From Porphyrobacter sp. TH134 (GTDB lineage Bacteria; Pseudomonadota; Alphaproteobacteria; Sphingomonadales; Sphingomonadaceae), in assembly GCF_002855495.1 (NCBI RefSeq), contig NZ_PKRO01000033.1, positions 1-33,767 of the forward strand: a stretch of DNA of 33,767 bases, written 5' to 3'. The position numbers were made by a program, and so were the translations under genes. This document shows, in pieces, positions 6,760-15,581 of the stretch. The notes under the pieces are model-generated. The model saw only the letters and a list, made by a program, of their open reading frames with translations. It had not been told where the DNA came from and made no database searches. Position 1 is the first letter of the stretch; each line of letters begins with the position of its first letter.

Positions 6760-8091
6760 TCAGCGGGCCGTGCTCGCCAGCATCAAAATACGCTGCGCAA
6801 TCGCCTCCAACTTTCCCTGATCGATCACTGCGGCAGGGTTGTTCCAGCCAAGCGTCAGCATATGCCACGCGCCCGCCTTGTCGCGCAGCAACCAGGTCAG
6901 GTTCAGCACGCCGGGTTCCGACCCGCCCTTGTAACCGACATAATCCCAGCGGGCACGGATGGCCGGCGTCGCCGAGGGATTGATCGCCATGATGGCGAAC
7001 ACGGCCGGATCGCAGGCGCGCCGCATGTGGCCGAGCAGGCGCGCAAGGTCGGAAGGGGCCGCAAACCATTCAATATCAATCGCCTGTGGCCCTTTGCCAA
7101 AGGCGGCATTGATCTGATCGCGGGTCATATCCGCCTGACCAACCTCTGCCAGAATGCCGGCCCGGGCCGCCGCATCGCTGCTGCGATAGGCGGCAATGCG
7201 GGCCTCACCGCTGGCCTTCATCATGAACAGTTCGCGCGTGGTCAGCAGCGGGATGTTGGCCTTGGGATTGGCGTGGCCGCTGTCGCGCATCAGCTTGATG
7301 ATGCGGTCTTTGCCCAGAACCGCGATCAACTGATCGGTCGCGGTGTTATCGCTGATTGCGATCATCAGGCTGGCCAGCGTGTGCAGCGTCAGCGGCGCGC
7401 CTTGCGGCCAGTCCTGCAACTGCCCGCTGGGGAAGCTTCTTGCCGTGAGCGGCACATGATCGTGCCATTGCCGCTTGCCCAAGGCGATATCCTCACCCAG
7501 CGCCGCCAGCACATAAAGCTTGATGGCTGATCCCAGCGCCAGCGGCCTGTCGGCATTGATGCTGATAACCGGCGCGCCGCCTTCCAAGGGCACAAACAAG
7601 GCGTTCACATTGCCCGGCAGGGCGTTGAGGTCTGCAGCGATTTTTTGCGGCGTATCGTCTGGCACCGCGAGCGAATCCACGCTGGTGAACAGCAATTCGC
7701 TCACCCGGTTTTGCTGCGCCGGATCAATCGCGATCCCGCCCTTGGCCAGCCCGCGTTCAAACCGGATTTCGAGCGCCGCGCGCGTATCGCTGCGCGGGGC
7801 TGCCAACGTAGCGGTGAGTGCGGGGCCGAACTGGGCTGTCAGGCTGGCGCTCAGCCCTTTGATCTGGGTGTCTGCAATCGCGGCCCGAAAACCATCGGTG
7901 AAAAGGTCGGCAGGTTCGATTGTGCCATTCAGCAGCGCAATGACCTGATCGGCGCGGGCCGCAATCGCGGGGGGCTGGGCAGCGTCGGCCAGCGGCGGGC
8001 TTGGCTCGGTCTGCGCGGCCAGCGGCACGGCGGGCAGCGCCAGCGCGACAACGGCAGCGCAGACATGGGCAAGGGGCGGGGTATAATGCAT
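6760..8091 (-). CDS. Secreted beta-lactamase-like serine hydrolase
   Basis: The 443-residue protein begins with a Sec signal peptide (cleavage probably after ALA-type site near residue 26, PLAAQ-T). A ~130-residue N-terminal domain precedes the penicillin-recognising fold. The three class A motifs are visible: Ser188-x-x-Lys191 (SAIK), Ser247-Asp248-Asn249, and Lys388-Gly-Gly390 in place of KTG. In the place of the class A omega-loop glutamate I see NIPLLTTRELFMMK, so I do not call it a true beta-lactamase. It resembles the LpqF/COG2367 group of uncharacterised periplasmic hydrolases. ATG 8091 has AGAGAGG upstream. It diverges from the GT87 gene. Possible roles are peptidase or esterase activity in the envelope; substrate unknown. 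Confidence 0.85.
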   Translation of the reverse strand: MHYTPPLAHVCAAVVALALPAVPLAAQTEPSPPLADAAQPPAIAARADQVIALLNGTIEPADLFTDGFRAAIADTQIKGLSASLTAQFGPALTATLAAPRSDTRAALEIRFERGLAKGGIAIDPAQQNRVSELLFTSVDSLAVPDDTPQKIAADLNALPGNVNALFVPLEGGAPVISINADRPLALGSAIKLYVLAALGEDIALGKRQWHDHVPLTARSFPSGQLQDWPQGAPLTLHTLASLMIAISDNTATDQLIAVLGKDRIIKLMRDSGHANPKANIPLLTTRELFMMKASGEARIAAYRSSDAAARAGILAEVGQADMTRDQINAAFGKGPQAIDIEWFAAPSDLARLLGHMRRACDPAVFAIMAINPSATPAIRARWDYVGYKGGSEPGVLNLTWLLRDKAGAWHMLTLGWNNPAAVIDQGKLEAIAQRILMLASTAR

Positions 8092-8199
8092 TCGGCCTCT
8101 CTCTCGCAGCGCCTTGCGGCGGTGTTTGCACGGATTTTCCCCACATGCCAGCCATGCCCGATGATGGACATGAGCGCGGCCGCACGGCAGGAGAGCGCC

Positions 8200-9393
8200 A
8201 TGGGGTGGGATGTCCTTCGCACAGCGCAATGGCTCGGGGAAAGCCGGGCGCGCGGCTACGTGCTGGTGCTGGCGCTGGTCAATCTGGCGACGATCGCCAT
8301 TCTGGTGCTGACGGCCAAGGACGGCATCGATCGCAACGGCTTTTTGATCGGCACCGATTTCATCAGCTTCTGGACATCCGGGCGGATGCTGGTGGCGGGC
8401 GCGAATGTCTATGATACGCTGGCGCATGTCGCAGCCCAGCGCGAATTCTATACGCTGCCGGGTGAGTATACCGCGTTCTTCTATCCGCCCAACTTTCTGC
8501 CTTTCGTCTGGCCGCTCGGCTTTCTGCCCTATTTCCCGGCGTTGGCGGCATGGCTGGTGCTGACCGGGGCGGCTTGGCTGGCGGCGGTGCGGGCGTGGTT
8601 TGCCGCGCTGGGCCTCAAGGGGCCGGAACTGGTGCTGATGGCTGCCTTCCCGCCGGTGATCGTGACACTGACGCACGGCCAGACCGCGTTTCTGGTCGCT
8701 GCTCTGCTGGGCGGCGGGTTGCTGCTGACGGCGCGCCGACCGTGGCTGGCGGGCGTGCTGATCGGGCTGGCGACGATCAAGCCGCAGTTTGGCCTGCTGG
8801 TTCCGGTGGCGTTGCTGGCAAGCGGGCAATGGCGCGTCATTATCGCGGCCGGTGCGGCGGCGCTGGCGCTGGCAGGGCTGGCCGCGCTTGCCTTTGGGCC
8901 GCAGGTGTGGGCGGATTGGCTGGCGATCACGCAGGCCGCCAGCAGCGCGGCGGACAGCGGCACGATCGGCTTTGGCAAGATGGTGAGCGTGTTTGCCGGC
9001 TTGCGCCTTGCCGGGGTGCCGAGCGCTGCGGCGATGGCGGTGCAGGCGGCCGTGACGCTGACGCTGGCGGCGCTGGTGGCGCAGGCAAGCTGGCGGCGAC
9101 CTATCTCGCCGGGTCTGGCCGCGCTGGTGCTGGCCGGCGCGCCGCTGGCGACGCCCTTTGTGCTCGATTACGATATGGTGCTCACCGCCTTCCCGCTCGC
9201 CTATCTGTTCGCGCGCGGGCGGGCCGAAGGTTTCGATGATTGGGAGCGGATCACGATCCTCGGCGTGTTTGCAGGCGCGGCTTTTGCCCGGCCGCTGGCG
9301 ACAACCATCCCGGTGCCGATCATGCCGCTGCTGCTGATCGCGCTGTTCGTGGTGGTGCGGCGGCGGGTGCGGGCGGAGGGAGCGGCGGCTTAG
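8200..9393 (+). CDS. GT87-type (DUF2029) polyprenyl-phosphate-dependent glycosyltransferase
   Basis: The 397-residue integral membrane protein has about ten hydrophobic helices. It carries signatures of the DUF2029/GT87 family: GTDFISFWTSGRMLVAGANVYD in the first periplasmic loop, which holds the putative catalytic acidic residue, YTAFFYPPNFLP, and GLATIKPQFGLL further in. Family members transfer mannose or other sugars from lipid-phosphate donors on the periplasmic side. I take ATG 8200 because AGGAGAG lies seven bases upstream; in-frame ATGs at 8161, 8164 and 8170 lack one. Its stop codon is separated from the converging parE stop by one base. Acceptor and donor are unknown. Confidence 0.85.
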   Translation: MGWDVLRTAQWLGESRARGYVLVLALVNLATIAILVLTAKDGIDRNGFLIGTDFISFWTSGRMLVAGANVYDTLAHVAAQREFYTLPGEYTAFFYPPNFLPFVWPLGFLPYFPALAAWLVLTGAAWLAAVRAWFAALGLKGPELVLMAAFPPVIVTLTHGQTAFLVAALLGGGLLLTARRPWLAGVLIGLATIKPQFGLLVPVALLASGQWRVIIAAGAAALALAGLAALAFGPQVWADWLAITQAASSAADSGTIGFGKMVSVFAGLRLAGVPSAAAMAVQAAVTLTLAALVAQASWRRPISPGLAALVLAGAPLATPFVLDYDMVLTAFPLAYLFARGRAEGFDDWERITILGVFAGAAFARPLATTIPVPIMPLLLIALFVVVRRRVRAEGAAA

Positions 9394-9394
9394 A

Positions 9395-11392
9395 TCACGC
9401 GTCGATCAGATCCCGGTCGATCTCGCCCGCGCGGTTCTGGATGAAGTTGAAGCGGTGTTCGGGGTTGCGGCCCATCAACTCGTCAACCAGCCGCGCGACC
9501 CCGGCCCGGTCCTCAAACTCCTGCGGCAGCGTGATGCGGATCAACCCGCGCGTTTCAGGCGCCATCGTGGTTTCGCGCAATTGCTGCGGGTTCATTTCGC
9601 CAAGGCCCTTGAAGCGGCTGACTTCGACCTTCTTGTTTTTGAACACGGTCGCCTCCAGCTCTGCCCGGTGCGCGTCATCACGGGCATAGCGGCTCTCCTT
9701 GCCCGCTGTGAGCCGGTAGAGCGGAGGCTGGGCGAGGAACAGGTGACCGCGCCGGACGATGTCGGGCATTTCCTGAAAGAAGAAGGTCATGAGCAGCGTG
9801 GCGATATGCGCGCCGTCGACGTCCGCGTCGGTCATGATGATGATGCGGTCGTAGCGCAGATTATCGGCGTTGCAGTCCTTGCGGGTGCCGCAGCCCATTG
9901 CGAGCGCGAGGTCGGCGATTTCGCTGTTGGCGCGAATCTTGTCGGCGGTGGCGGATGCGACGTTGAGGATCTTGCCGCGGATCGGCAGGATCGCCTGGCT
10001 TTTGCGATCCCGCGCCTGCTTGGCACTGCCGCCCGCCGAATCCCCTTCGACGATGAACAGCTCTGTCTCGCGCCCGCCTTCGCCCGAGCAATCGGTGAGC
10101 TTGCCCGGCAGGCGCAGCTTTTTGGCGTTGGTCGCGGTCTTGCGCTTGATCTCGCGTTCCTGCTTGCGCTTGAGCCGTTCATCCATGCGCTCCATCACTT
10201 CGCCCAGCAGCGCTTTGCCGCGCTCCATATTGTCGGTGAGGAAGTGGTCGAAATGGTCGCGCACCGCGTTCTCGACCAGACGCGCGGCCTCGGGCGAGGT
10301 CAGGCGGTCCTTCGTCTGCGACTGGAACTGCGGATCGCGGATGAAGACGCTGAGCATCACTTCCGCGCCGGTCATGACGTCATCGGCGGTGATGTCTTTC
10401 GCCTTCTTCGCGCCGACCAGCTCGCCGAACGCTCTCAGCCCCCGCGTCAGCGCGGTGCGCAACCCCTGTTCGTGGGTGCCGCCATCGGGGGTCGGCACCG
10501 TGTTGCAGTACCATGAGGTCGACCCGTCCGAATAAAGCGGCCAGGCAATCGCCCATTCAGCCCTCCCTTGGCCAAGGCCATCGACCACCGGAAACTCCTG
10601 CGTGCCGGTAAAGGCTTGCGCTGTCACGCATTCGCGCGTGCCGATCTGTTCGGCGAGGTGATCGGCAAGGCCGCCGGGGAACTTGAAGGTCGCTTCGGCG
10701 GGCACATCCTCGCTCGCCAGCGAGGGCGCGCATTTCCAGCGGATTTCGACACCGGCAAACAGGTACGCCTTCGAGCGCGCCAGTTTGAACAACCGCTTGG
10801 GGTTGAACTTGCGGTCGCCGAAGATTTCCTCGTCCGGCACGAAGCTGACCGTGGTGCCGCGCCGGTTGGGAGCCGCACCCAGGATCTGCAACGGGCCTTG
10901 CGTGATCCCGCGCGAAAACTCCTGCGCATAAAGCTGCTTGTCGCGCGCGACCTCGACCCGCGTGTGCACCGACAGGGCATTGACCACACTGATGCCGACC
11001 CCGTGCAGGCCGCCGCTGGTGGCATAGGCCTTGCCCGAAAACTTGCCGCCCGAATGCAGCGTAGAGAGGATCACCTCCAACGTCGACTTACCCGGAAACT
11101 TGGGGTGTTCATCCACCGGCATCCCGCGCCCGTTATCGGCGATGGTGATCCGGTTGCCCTCGTCCAGACGCACTTCGATCCGTGTCGCATGGCCCGCCAC
11201 GGCTTCGTCCATCGAATTGTCGAGCACTTCGGCGGCAAGGTGGTGGAACGCGCGGTCGTCCGTCCCGCCAATATACATGCCGGGGCGGCGGCGCACCGGC
11301 TCCAGCCCTTCCAGCACCTCGATGGCGCTCGCGTTGTAATCGCCGCTGGAGGTGGGGGTGTTGGCGAAGAGATCGTCAGGGGTGGTGGACAT
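9395..11392 (-). CDS. parE: DNA topoisomerase IV subunit B
   Basis: The 665-residue protein has the complete GyrB/ParE layout. A GHKL ATPase domain comes first (IEVLEGLEPVRRRPGMYIGG, LDNSMDEAVAG, IADNGRGMPVD, GGLHGVGISVVNALS), then the transducer domain, a TOPRIM domain with FIVEGDSAGGSAKQARDR near residue 450 and MTDADVDGAHIATLL, and the C-terminal GLGEMNPQQL block. The opening with RRRPGMYIGGTDDRAFHHL and KQARDR in TOPRIM points to ParE rather than GyrB. Together with ParC, not in the window, it decatenates daughter chromosomes and relaxes supercoils using ATP. ATG 11392 has only a weak ribosome binding site. It follows the LpoA-like gene by 60 bases on the same strand. Confidence 0.96.
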   Translation of the reverse strand: MSTTPDDLFANTPTSSGDYNASAIEVLEGLEPVRRRPGMYIGGTDDRAFHHLAAEVLDNSMDEAVAGHATRIEVRLDEGNRITIADNGRGMPVDEHPKFPGKSTLEVILSTLHSGGKFSGKAYATSGGLHGVGISVVNALSVHTRVEVARDKQLYAQEFSRGITQGPLQILGAAPNRRGTTVSFVPDEEIFGDRKFNPKRLFKLARSKAYLFAGVEIRWKCAPSLASEDVPAEATFKFPGGLADHLAEQIGTRECVTAQAFTGTQEFPVVDGLGQGRAEWAIAWPLYSDGSTSWYCNTVPTPDGGTHEQGLRTALTRGLRAFGELVGAKKAKDITADDVMTGAEVMLSVFIRDPQFQSQTKDRLTSPEAARLVENAVRDHFDHFLTDNMERGKALLGEVMERMDERLKRKQEREIKRKTATNAKKLRLPGKLTDCSGEGGRETELFIVEGDSAGGSAKQARDRKSQAILPIRGKILNVASATADKIRANSEIADLALAMGCGTRKDCNADNLRYDRIIIMTDADVDGAHIATLLMTFFFQEMPDIVRRGHLFLAQPPLYRLTAGKESRYARDDAHRAELEATVFKNKKVEVSRFKGLGEMNPQQLRETTMAPETRGLIRITLPQEFEDRAGVARLVDELMGRNPEHRFNFIQNRAGEIDRDLIDA

Positions 11393-11452
11393 GCAACGGG
11401 TATAGGCCCTCAGCCCGCGCCCTCACAAGCCACCCCCTGTGGTTTTACGCAC

Positions 11453-12601
11453 TCACTTGCCAAAGCCGGTCGGGGCGGGATCAACCGCGACCACCTCACC
11501 ACCTTTGACTTCGCGCACTTCCAGCGCGCGTTCCACCACGCCATTGCGGGCAAAGCGGAAAGCGCCGTCCACGCCAAGGAAACCGCCCTTGTCGTACAGC
11601 TCGTTCTTGGGGAAGGGCGCGCCCACTTTCCAATCGCGCGCGACCCGCAAGGTCAGCAGCACCGCATCATATCCCAAGGTCGCCGCACGGTAAGGTTGCG
11701 CGCCAAAGCGGGCCGCGTAGCTTTCGGCAAAGCGGCCATAGCGCTGGTCCGAAACAGCCGCGAACAGCGCGCCCTCCATCGCCGGAGCGCGGGCGAGGGC
11801 GGCATCTCCGCTCCACAGTTCCGTCCCGAGAATCCGGGCGCGGGTGCGCGCACCGCGCTGCAAGGCGCCTGCGGCATCAATGCTCAGCCGCGCGCTATCG
11901 GCGATCAGGACGGTGTCGTAACCGCCGGCGGTCCGCAGGCGGCCGGCCGCACTCACAATCGAGGTGTTGCCGCGCGCATAGCTTTGCTGTGCGGCCAGTG
12001 CGCCGCCGTAATCGCGCAGGGCATTGTCCAGCGCGGAAAGCGCGCGGGTGCCGTAATCGCCTTCGGGCACCAGCGCGGCAAACCGCGTCGCGCCGCGCGC
12101 ACGTGCGGCTTGCACAGCGCGCCGGATCGATTGTTCCGGCAAGTGCCCGATCACGAACACGTCCGGGCTGGCGACAGCCGGATCATTGGCAAAGGCAATG
12201 ACCGGCACACCGGCAGGGCGCGCGGCTGCTTGCACTGCCGGGACGCCATCGGCCGTCAGCGGGCCGAGGATCAGCTTGTTGCCATCGGCAATCGCGGTGC
12301 GGGCTGCCGTCGCCACTCCGGCGGAGGTGTCATAGGTGGTGATGCGCAGATTATCCGCGCCGGTATCCAGCAGCGCCATCGTGGTGGCATTGGCAATCGC
12401 CTGCCCCACAGCGGCGGTATCGCCCGCCAGCGGCACCAGCAGCGCGATGCGGTGGCGGCCGGTATCGGTCGGTAGCGCGGTCGCAGACGGTTCGGGCGCG
12501 GGCACCGGGGCAGACGCCGTGCCGACATCGGCTTTGGGAACCACCTGACAGCCGGCAGCCAGCAGCGCAGCCCCTGCCAGCACACAATGGCGCCGCGTCA
12601 T
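11453..12601 (-). CDS. LpoA-like periplasmic-binding-fold lipoprotein (penicillin-binding protein activator)
   Basis: From ATG 12601 the protein has 382 residues. An arginine-containing N-terminus and hydrophobic run end in the lipobox LLAAGC (Cys18). A proline-rich linker and a type I periplasmic-binding fold follow (HRIALLVPLAGDTAAVGQAIANATTMAL, LILGPLTADGV, PVIAFANDP). In E. coli the equivalent neighbours rsmI-lpoA-yraN encode the activator of penicillin-binding protein PBP1A. Here rsmI and yraN lie alongside but divergent, which supports the same role by context. An in-frame ATG at 12670 has a better ribosome-binding sequence (GAGGGG) and would add 23 residues; I prefer 12601 because the lipobox then sits at normal distance. 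Function as an activator is inferred. Confidence 0.8.
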   Translation of the reverse strand: MTRRHCVLAGAALLAAGCQVVPKADVGTASAPVPAPEPSATALPTDTGRHRIALLVPLAGDTAAVGQAIANATTMALLDTGADNLRITTYDTSAGVATAARTAIADGNKLILGPLTADGVPAVQAAARPAGVPVIAFANDPAVASPDVFVIGHLPEQSIRRAVQAARARGATRFAALVPEGDYGTRALSALDNALRDYGGALAAQQSYARGNTSIVSAAGRLRTAGGYDTVLIADSARLSIDAAGALQRGARTRARILGTELWSGDAALARAPAMEGALFAAVSDQRYGRFAESYAARFGAQPYRAATLGYDAVLLTLRVARDWKVGAPFPKNELYDKGGFLGVDGAFRFARNGVVERALEVREVKGGEVVAVDPAPTGFGK

Positions 12602-12690
12602 GCGCTGTGCAGCAAGCCGGAGCCGGGCAGTCCAATCCCCGGCCCAATTCAATCTGTTCCAAAGCTTCATTCTTGCCGACCCCTCAGTCG

Positions 12691-12722
12691 TGCTCCATGG
12701 ACCTGATGATGACCATGGAGCA
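12691..12722. promoter_or_regulatory. 10-bp inverted repeat overlapping the rsmI start region
   Basis: TGCTCCATGG (12691-12700) and CCATGGAGCA (12713-12722) are exact inverted copies with a 12-base spacer. The element lies in the divergent gap between the LpoA-like gene and rsmI and contains the candidate rsmI start codons at 12697, 12706, 12709 and 12715. It could be a protein-binding operator or an mRNA hairpin hiding the start. Confidence 0.45.
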
Positions 12723-13566
12723 GCCATCTCTTCCCGCAAACATTCCCGAGCCCGGGCTGTATATCGTCGCGACCCCGATTGGCAATCTTGGCGATATTAC
12801 CTTGCGCGCGCTGGCGGTGCTGCAAGGGGCGGCAATGATAGCGTGCGAGGATACGCGCGTGACCGGCAAGTTGTTGAAACATTACGGGATCAAGGCGCGG
12901 CTCCAGCGATTGGACGATCACGCGCCGCCCGACATGCGCGCCCGGATCATCGACGAAGCGAGGCGCATGCCGGTTGCGCTGGTAAGCGATGCGGGCACGC
13001 CGCTGATTTCGGACCCCGGTTATCGCCTCGTGCGCGAGGCGCGGGCGGCAGGCGTTACGGTGACGAGCGTTCCGGGTGCCTGCGCTGCTGTGTCAGCGCT
13101 CGCCATGGCAGGCTTGCCGAGCGACCGGTTCCTGTTTGCAGGCTTCTTGCCGGTCAAGGACAAGGCGCGCAGCGAAGCGCTTGCCCGGCTCGCCGATGTT
13201 GCAGCGACGTTGGTGTTTTACGAAACCGCGCCGCGGCTGACCCGCGCTTTGCTTGCCATCGCCGAGCTGTGGCCGACCCGCGAAGTGGCGGTCGCGCGCG
13301 AGCTGACCAAGCTTTATGAAGAATGCCGCAGCGGCACGGCGGCCAGCCTTGCGGCGCATTACGCCGCGCATCCGCCCAAGGGCGAAATCGTGCTGCTGAT
13401 CGGACCGCCGGGCGCCGATGAAGCGCCGGTGCTGGATGCCGACGCGATGCTGCGCGCGGCGCTGGCTGCGGCCGGGCCGGGCAAGGCCGCCGGTATTGTG
13501 GCCAAGGCAACCGGGATCGACCGCGCCGCGCTGTATGCCCGCGCGCTGGAGCTGAAGGACGAATGA
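12715..13566 (+). CDS. rsmI: 16S rRNA (cytidine-2'-O) methyltransferase RsmI
   Basis: The 283-residue protein has the tetrapyrrole-methylase fold of RsmI (YraL), which 2'-O-methylates C1402 of 16S rRNA using S-adenosylmethionine. Seen motifs are PGLYIVATPIGNLGDIT at the start, CEDTRVTGKLL, VSDAGTPLISDPGYRLV, SVPGACAAVSALAMAGLPSDRF and EVAVARELTKLYEE. Homology begins after PSLPANIPEPG, so ATG 12715 (MEQPSL) is the latest sensible start; ATGs at 12697-12709 are equally possible and none has a clear ribosome binding site. The start region lies within an inverted repeat. The stop overlaps the start of yraN by four bases (ATGA), so the two are translationally coupled. Confidence 0.95.
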   Translation: MEQPSLPANIPEPGLYIVATPIGNLGDITLRALAVLQGAAMIACEDTRVTGKLLKHYGIKARLQRLDDHAPPDMRARIIDEARRMPVALVSDAGTPLISDPGYRLVREARAAGVTVTSVPGACAAVSALAMAGLPSDRFLFAGFLPVKDKARSEALARLADVAATLVFYETAPRLTRALLAIAELWPTREVAVARELTKLYEECRSGTAASLAAHYAAHPPKGEIVLLIGPPGADEAPVLDADAMLRAALAAAGPGKAAGIVAKATGIDRAALYARALELKDE

Positions 13567-13940
13567 GCGCATCCCGCACCCCTGAACAGCGCCGCGATGC
13601 CGACAGCCGCGGACGCGAGGGCGAAGCGCAAGCGGCGATGTTCCTTGTCCAGCAAGGGTGGCAGGTGGTCGCCGAAAGGGTCAAGACCAAGGCGGGCGAG
13701 ATCGACCTGATCGTCCGCCGCACCGGCCTCGTCGCCTTCGTCGAGGTCAAGTGGCGCGCGCGGGCGGCCAGCCTTGCTGATGCCATCGACGAGCGGCGGC
13801 TCAAACGGGTCGCAGCGGCGGTGGAGGGCGTGTGGCAGGACTATGCGACAAACGGCGAGGATATCCGCATCGACGTGATCCTGCTTGCACCCGGACGCCC
13901 GCCCACCCACATCGAAAACGCGTGGATGCCGCTTGGCTGA
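13563..13940 (+). CDS. yraN: YraN-family (UPF0102) nuclease-fold protein
   Basis: This 125-residue protein is of normal length for the family. It shows the PD-(D/E)xK-like core: GREGEAQAAMFLVQQGW, then GEIDLIVR with the metal-site Asp, then FVEVKWR with Glu and Lys. The fold is related to Holliday-junction resolvases, but the biological role is not settled. Start ATG overlaps the rsmI stop codon (ATGA, 13563-13566). gshB follows after 21 bases. The rsmI-yraN-gshB order is common in alphaproteobacteria. Confidence 0.93.
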   Translation: MSASRTPEQRRDADSRGREGEAQAAMFLVQQGWQVVAERVKTKAGEIDLIVRRTGLVAFVEVKWRARAASLADAIDERRLKRVAAAVEGVWQDYATNGEDIRIDVILLAPGRPPTHIENAWMPLG

Positions 13941-13961
13941 TCGCCTCCTGGAGTTGAATGA

Positions 13962-14927
13962 ATGACCTTGCGCGTAGCTGTCCAGATGGACCCCATCGAC
14001 CAGATCAAGATCGCGGGCGACAGCTCCTTTGCGCTGATGCTCGCCGCGCAGGCGCGGGGTTATACCCTCTACGAATACCACGTCGAAAGCCTGACACTGG
14101 ACGAGGATGACCGGCTGTTCGCCCACGCCTACCCGGTGACAGTGCAGCGGGTGGAGGGCGATCATTTCGCGCGCGGCGAACAGGTTAGGCTCGATCTGGG
14201 CAAGGATGTCGATGTCGTGCTGATGCGGCAGGATCCGCCGTTCCACATGGGTTACATCACCGCCACGCACATGCTGGAACGCATCGGGGCCGAGACGCTG
14301 GTGGTGAACGACCCGGCCAATGTCCGCAACAGCCCTGAAAAGGTGATGGTCCTGAACTATCGCCGGTTCATGCCGCCAACGCTGGTGACACGCTCGGTGG
14401 ACGAAGTGCGGCGCTTCATGGCCAGGCACGGTGCGATTGTCGTGAAGCCCATCCACGGCAATGGCGGCAAGGCCATCTTCCGCATCGGCGCAAACGGCGA
14501 GAACCTGACCGCGCTGTTCGAGGTGTTCAACCAGACCTGGCCCGAACCGCATATGGTCCAGCCCTTCCTTCCCGAAGTGGCTGAGGGCGACAAGCGCATC
14601 GTGCTGGTCGATGGCGAGGTGGCGGGCGCGATCAACCGGGTGCCGGGGGAGGGCGAGTTTCGCTCCAACCTCGCCATGGGCGGCAGCGCGCAGGCGACCG
14701 AGCTGACGGCGCGCGAGGCCGAGATTTGCGCGGCGCTTGGCCCGGATCTGAAACGTCTGGGCCTGACCTTTGTTGGCATCGATGTCATCGGTGGTAAGTG
14801 GCTGACCGAAATCAACGTCACCTCGCCCACCGGCATCGTGGCGATTGACCGGTTCAACAACACTGATACGGCGGGGATGATCTGGGATGCGATCGAACGG
14901 CGCCTTGCCGAACGCAGCGCCGCCTGA
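13962..14927 (+). CDS. gshB: Glutathione synthetase
   Basis: The 321-residue cytoplasmic enzyme matches prokaryotic GshB over its whole length. It opens with VAVQMDPIDQIKIAGDSSFALMLAAQ, and carries VLMRQDPPFHMGYI, the ATP-grasp elements IVVKPIHGNGGKAIF and VQPFLPEVAEGDKRI, and the C-terminal LTEINVTSPTGI with the metal ligands. It joins gamma-glutamylcysteine and glycine with ATP to make glutathione. The gamma-glutamylcysteine ligase gene is elsewhere. ATG 13962 has a GGAG sequence about ten bases upstream. It lies third in the rsmI-yraN-gshB-dedA run. Confidence 0.97.
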   Translation: MTLRVAVQMDPIDQIKIAGDSSFALMLAAQARGYTLYEYHVESLTLDEDDRLFAHAYPVTVQRVEGDHFARGEQVRLDLGKDVDVVLMRQDPPFHMGYITATHMLERIGAETLVVNDPANVRNSPEKVMVLNYRRFMPPTLVTRSVDEVRRFMARHGAIVVKPIHGNGGKAIFRIGANGENLTALFEVFNQTWPEPHMVQPFLPEVAEGDKRIVLVDGEVAGAINRVPGEGEFRSNLAMGGSAQATELTAREAEICAALGPDLKRLGLTFVGIDVIGGKWLTEINVTSPTGIVAIDRFNNTDTAGMIWDAIERRLAERSAA

Positions 14928-14957
14928 TCCGTCCGCAACACAACAGACAGAAGATCC

Positions 14958-15581
14958 ATGACCGAATTCCTCCTCGAACTGCTCGATAAGGGCGGCTACA
15001 TCGGCATCTTCTTTCTGATGATGGCCGAAAACGTGTTCCCGCCGATCCCGTCCGAGGTGATTATGGGCGGGGCGGGGCTGCTTGTGGCCAAGGGGCAGAT
15101 GACGTTTGGCACGGTCTGGTTCGTCGCCACGGCCGGTACGGTCGTCGGCAACCTGTTCTGGTACTGGATCGGCGTGCGCTGGAGCGAGGAGCAGCTCAAG
15201 CGTATCATCGATCGCTGGGGCCGCTGGCTGACCTTTGAATGGGACGAATTCACCAAGGCGCGTAACATCTTCCGCAAATATGGCGACGGGATCGTGTTCG
15301 CGCTGCGCTTCTCCCCGATCCTGCGCACCATTGTCTCGCTGCCTGCGGGGCTGGCGCATATGAAGCTGTGGCGATTCTGCGTTTTCACCTTCCTTGGTTC
15401 CGGCATCTGGAACGCGGTGCTGATCTTCGGCGGGCAGGCGCTGGAGCCGCTGGTCGACCGGTTTGAAAAGCTGGCGGGTTACGGCGTGGTTCTGTTCGTG
15501 CTCGCCGGAGTGGCGTTCTATGTCTACCGGGTGGTGACGTGGAAGCCGGTCAAGGCGCACGAGGCCGAGGATAACGCCTAA
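14958..15581 (+). CDS. DedA-family membrane protein
   Basis: The 207-residue protein has several hydrophobic helices and the DedA (SNARE-associated) signature. Features are ENVFPPIPSEVIMGGAGLL near the start, YWIGVRWSEEQLKRI, the conserved acidic/arginine block FRKYGDGIVFALRFSPILRTIVSLPAGLAHM, and a closing helix. DedA proteins are involved in membrane lipid homeostasis; some recycle undecaprenyl phosphate or translocate phospholipids, with proton-motive force. The substrate of this one cannot be told. It follows gshB by 30 bases. Its TAA stop overlaps the TAG stop of converging xerC. Confidence 0.92.
   Translation: MTEFLLELLDKGGYIGIFFLMMAENVFPPIPSEVIMGGAGLLVAKGQMTFGTVWFVATAGTVVGNLFWYWIGVRWSEEQLKRIIDRWGRWLTFEWDEFTKARNIFRKYGDGIVFALRFSPILRTIVSLPAGLAHMKLWRFCVFTFLGSGIWNAVLIFGGQALEPLVDRFEKLAGYGVVLFVLAGVAFYVYRVVTWKPVKAHEAEDNA

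Noticed and set aside
8082..8087. TATAAT on the plus strand ahead of the GT87 gene
   Set aside because: No matching -35 element at the right distance, and it lies inside the first codons of the divergent serine hydrolase gene.
10568..12475. A 635-codon plus-strand frame over parE and the LpoA-like gene
   Set aside because: Shadow of two firmly identified minus-strand genes.
13359..15560. A 733-codon open frame antisense to rsmI, yraN, gshB and dedA
   Set aside because: It runs across four well-supported genes, has the arginine- and histidine-rich composition of a shadow frame and matches no family.
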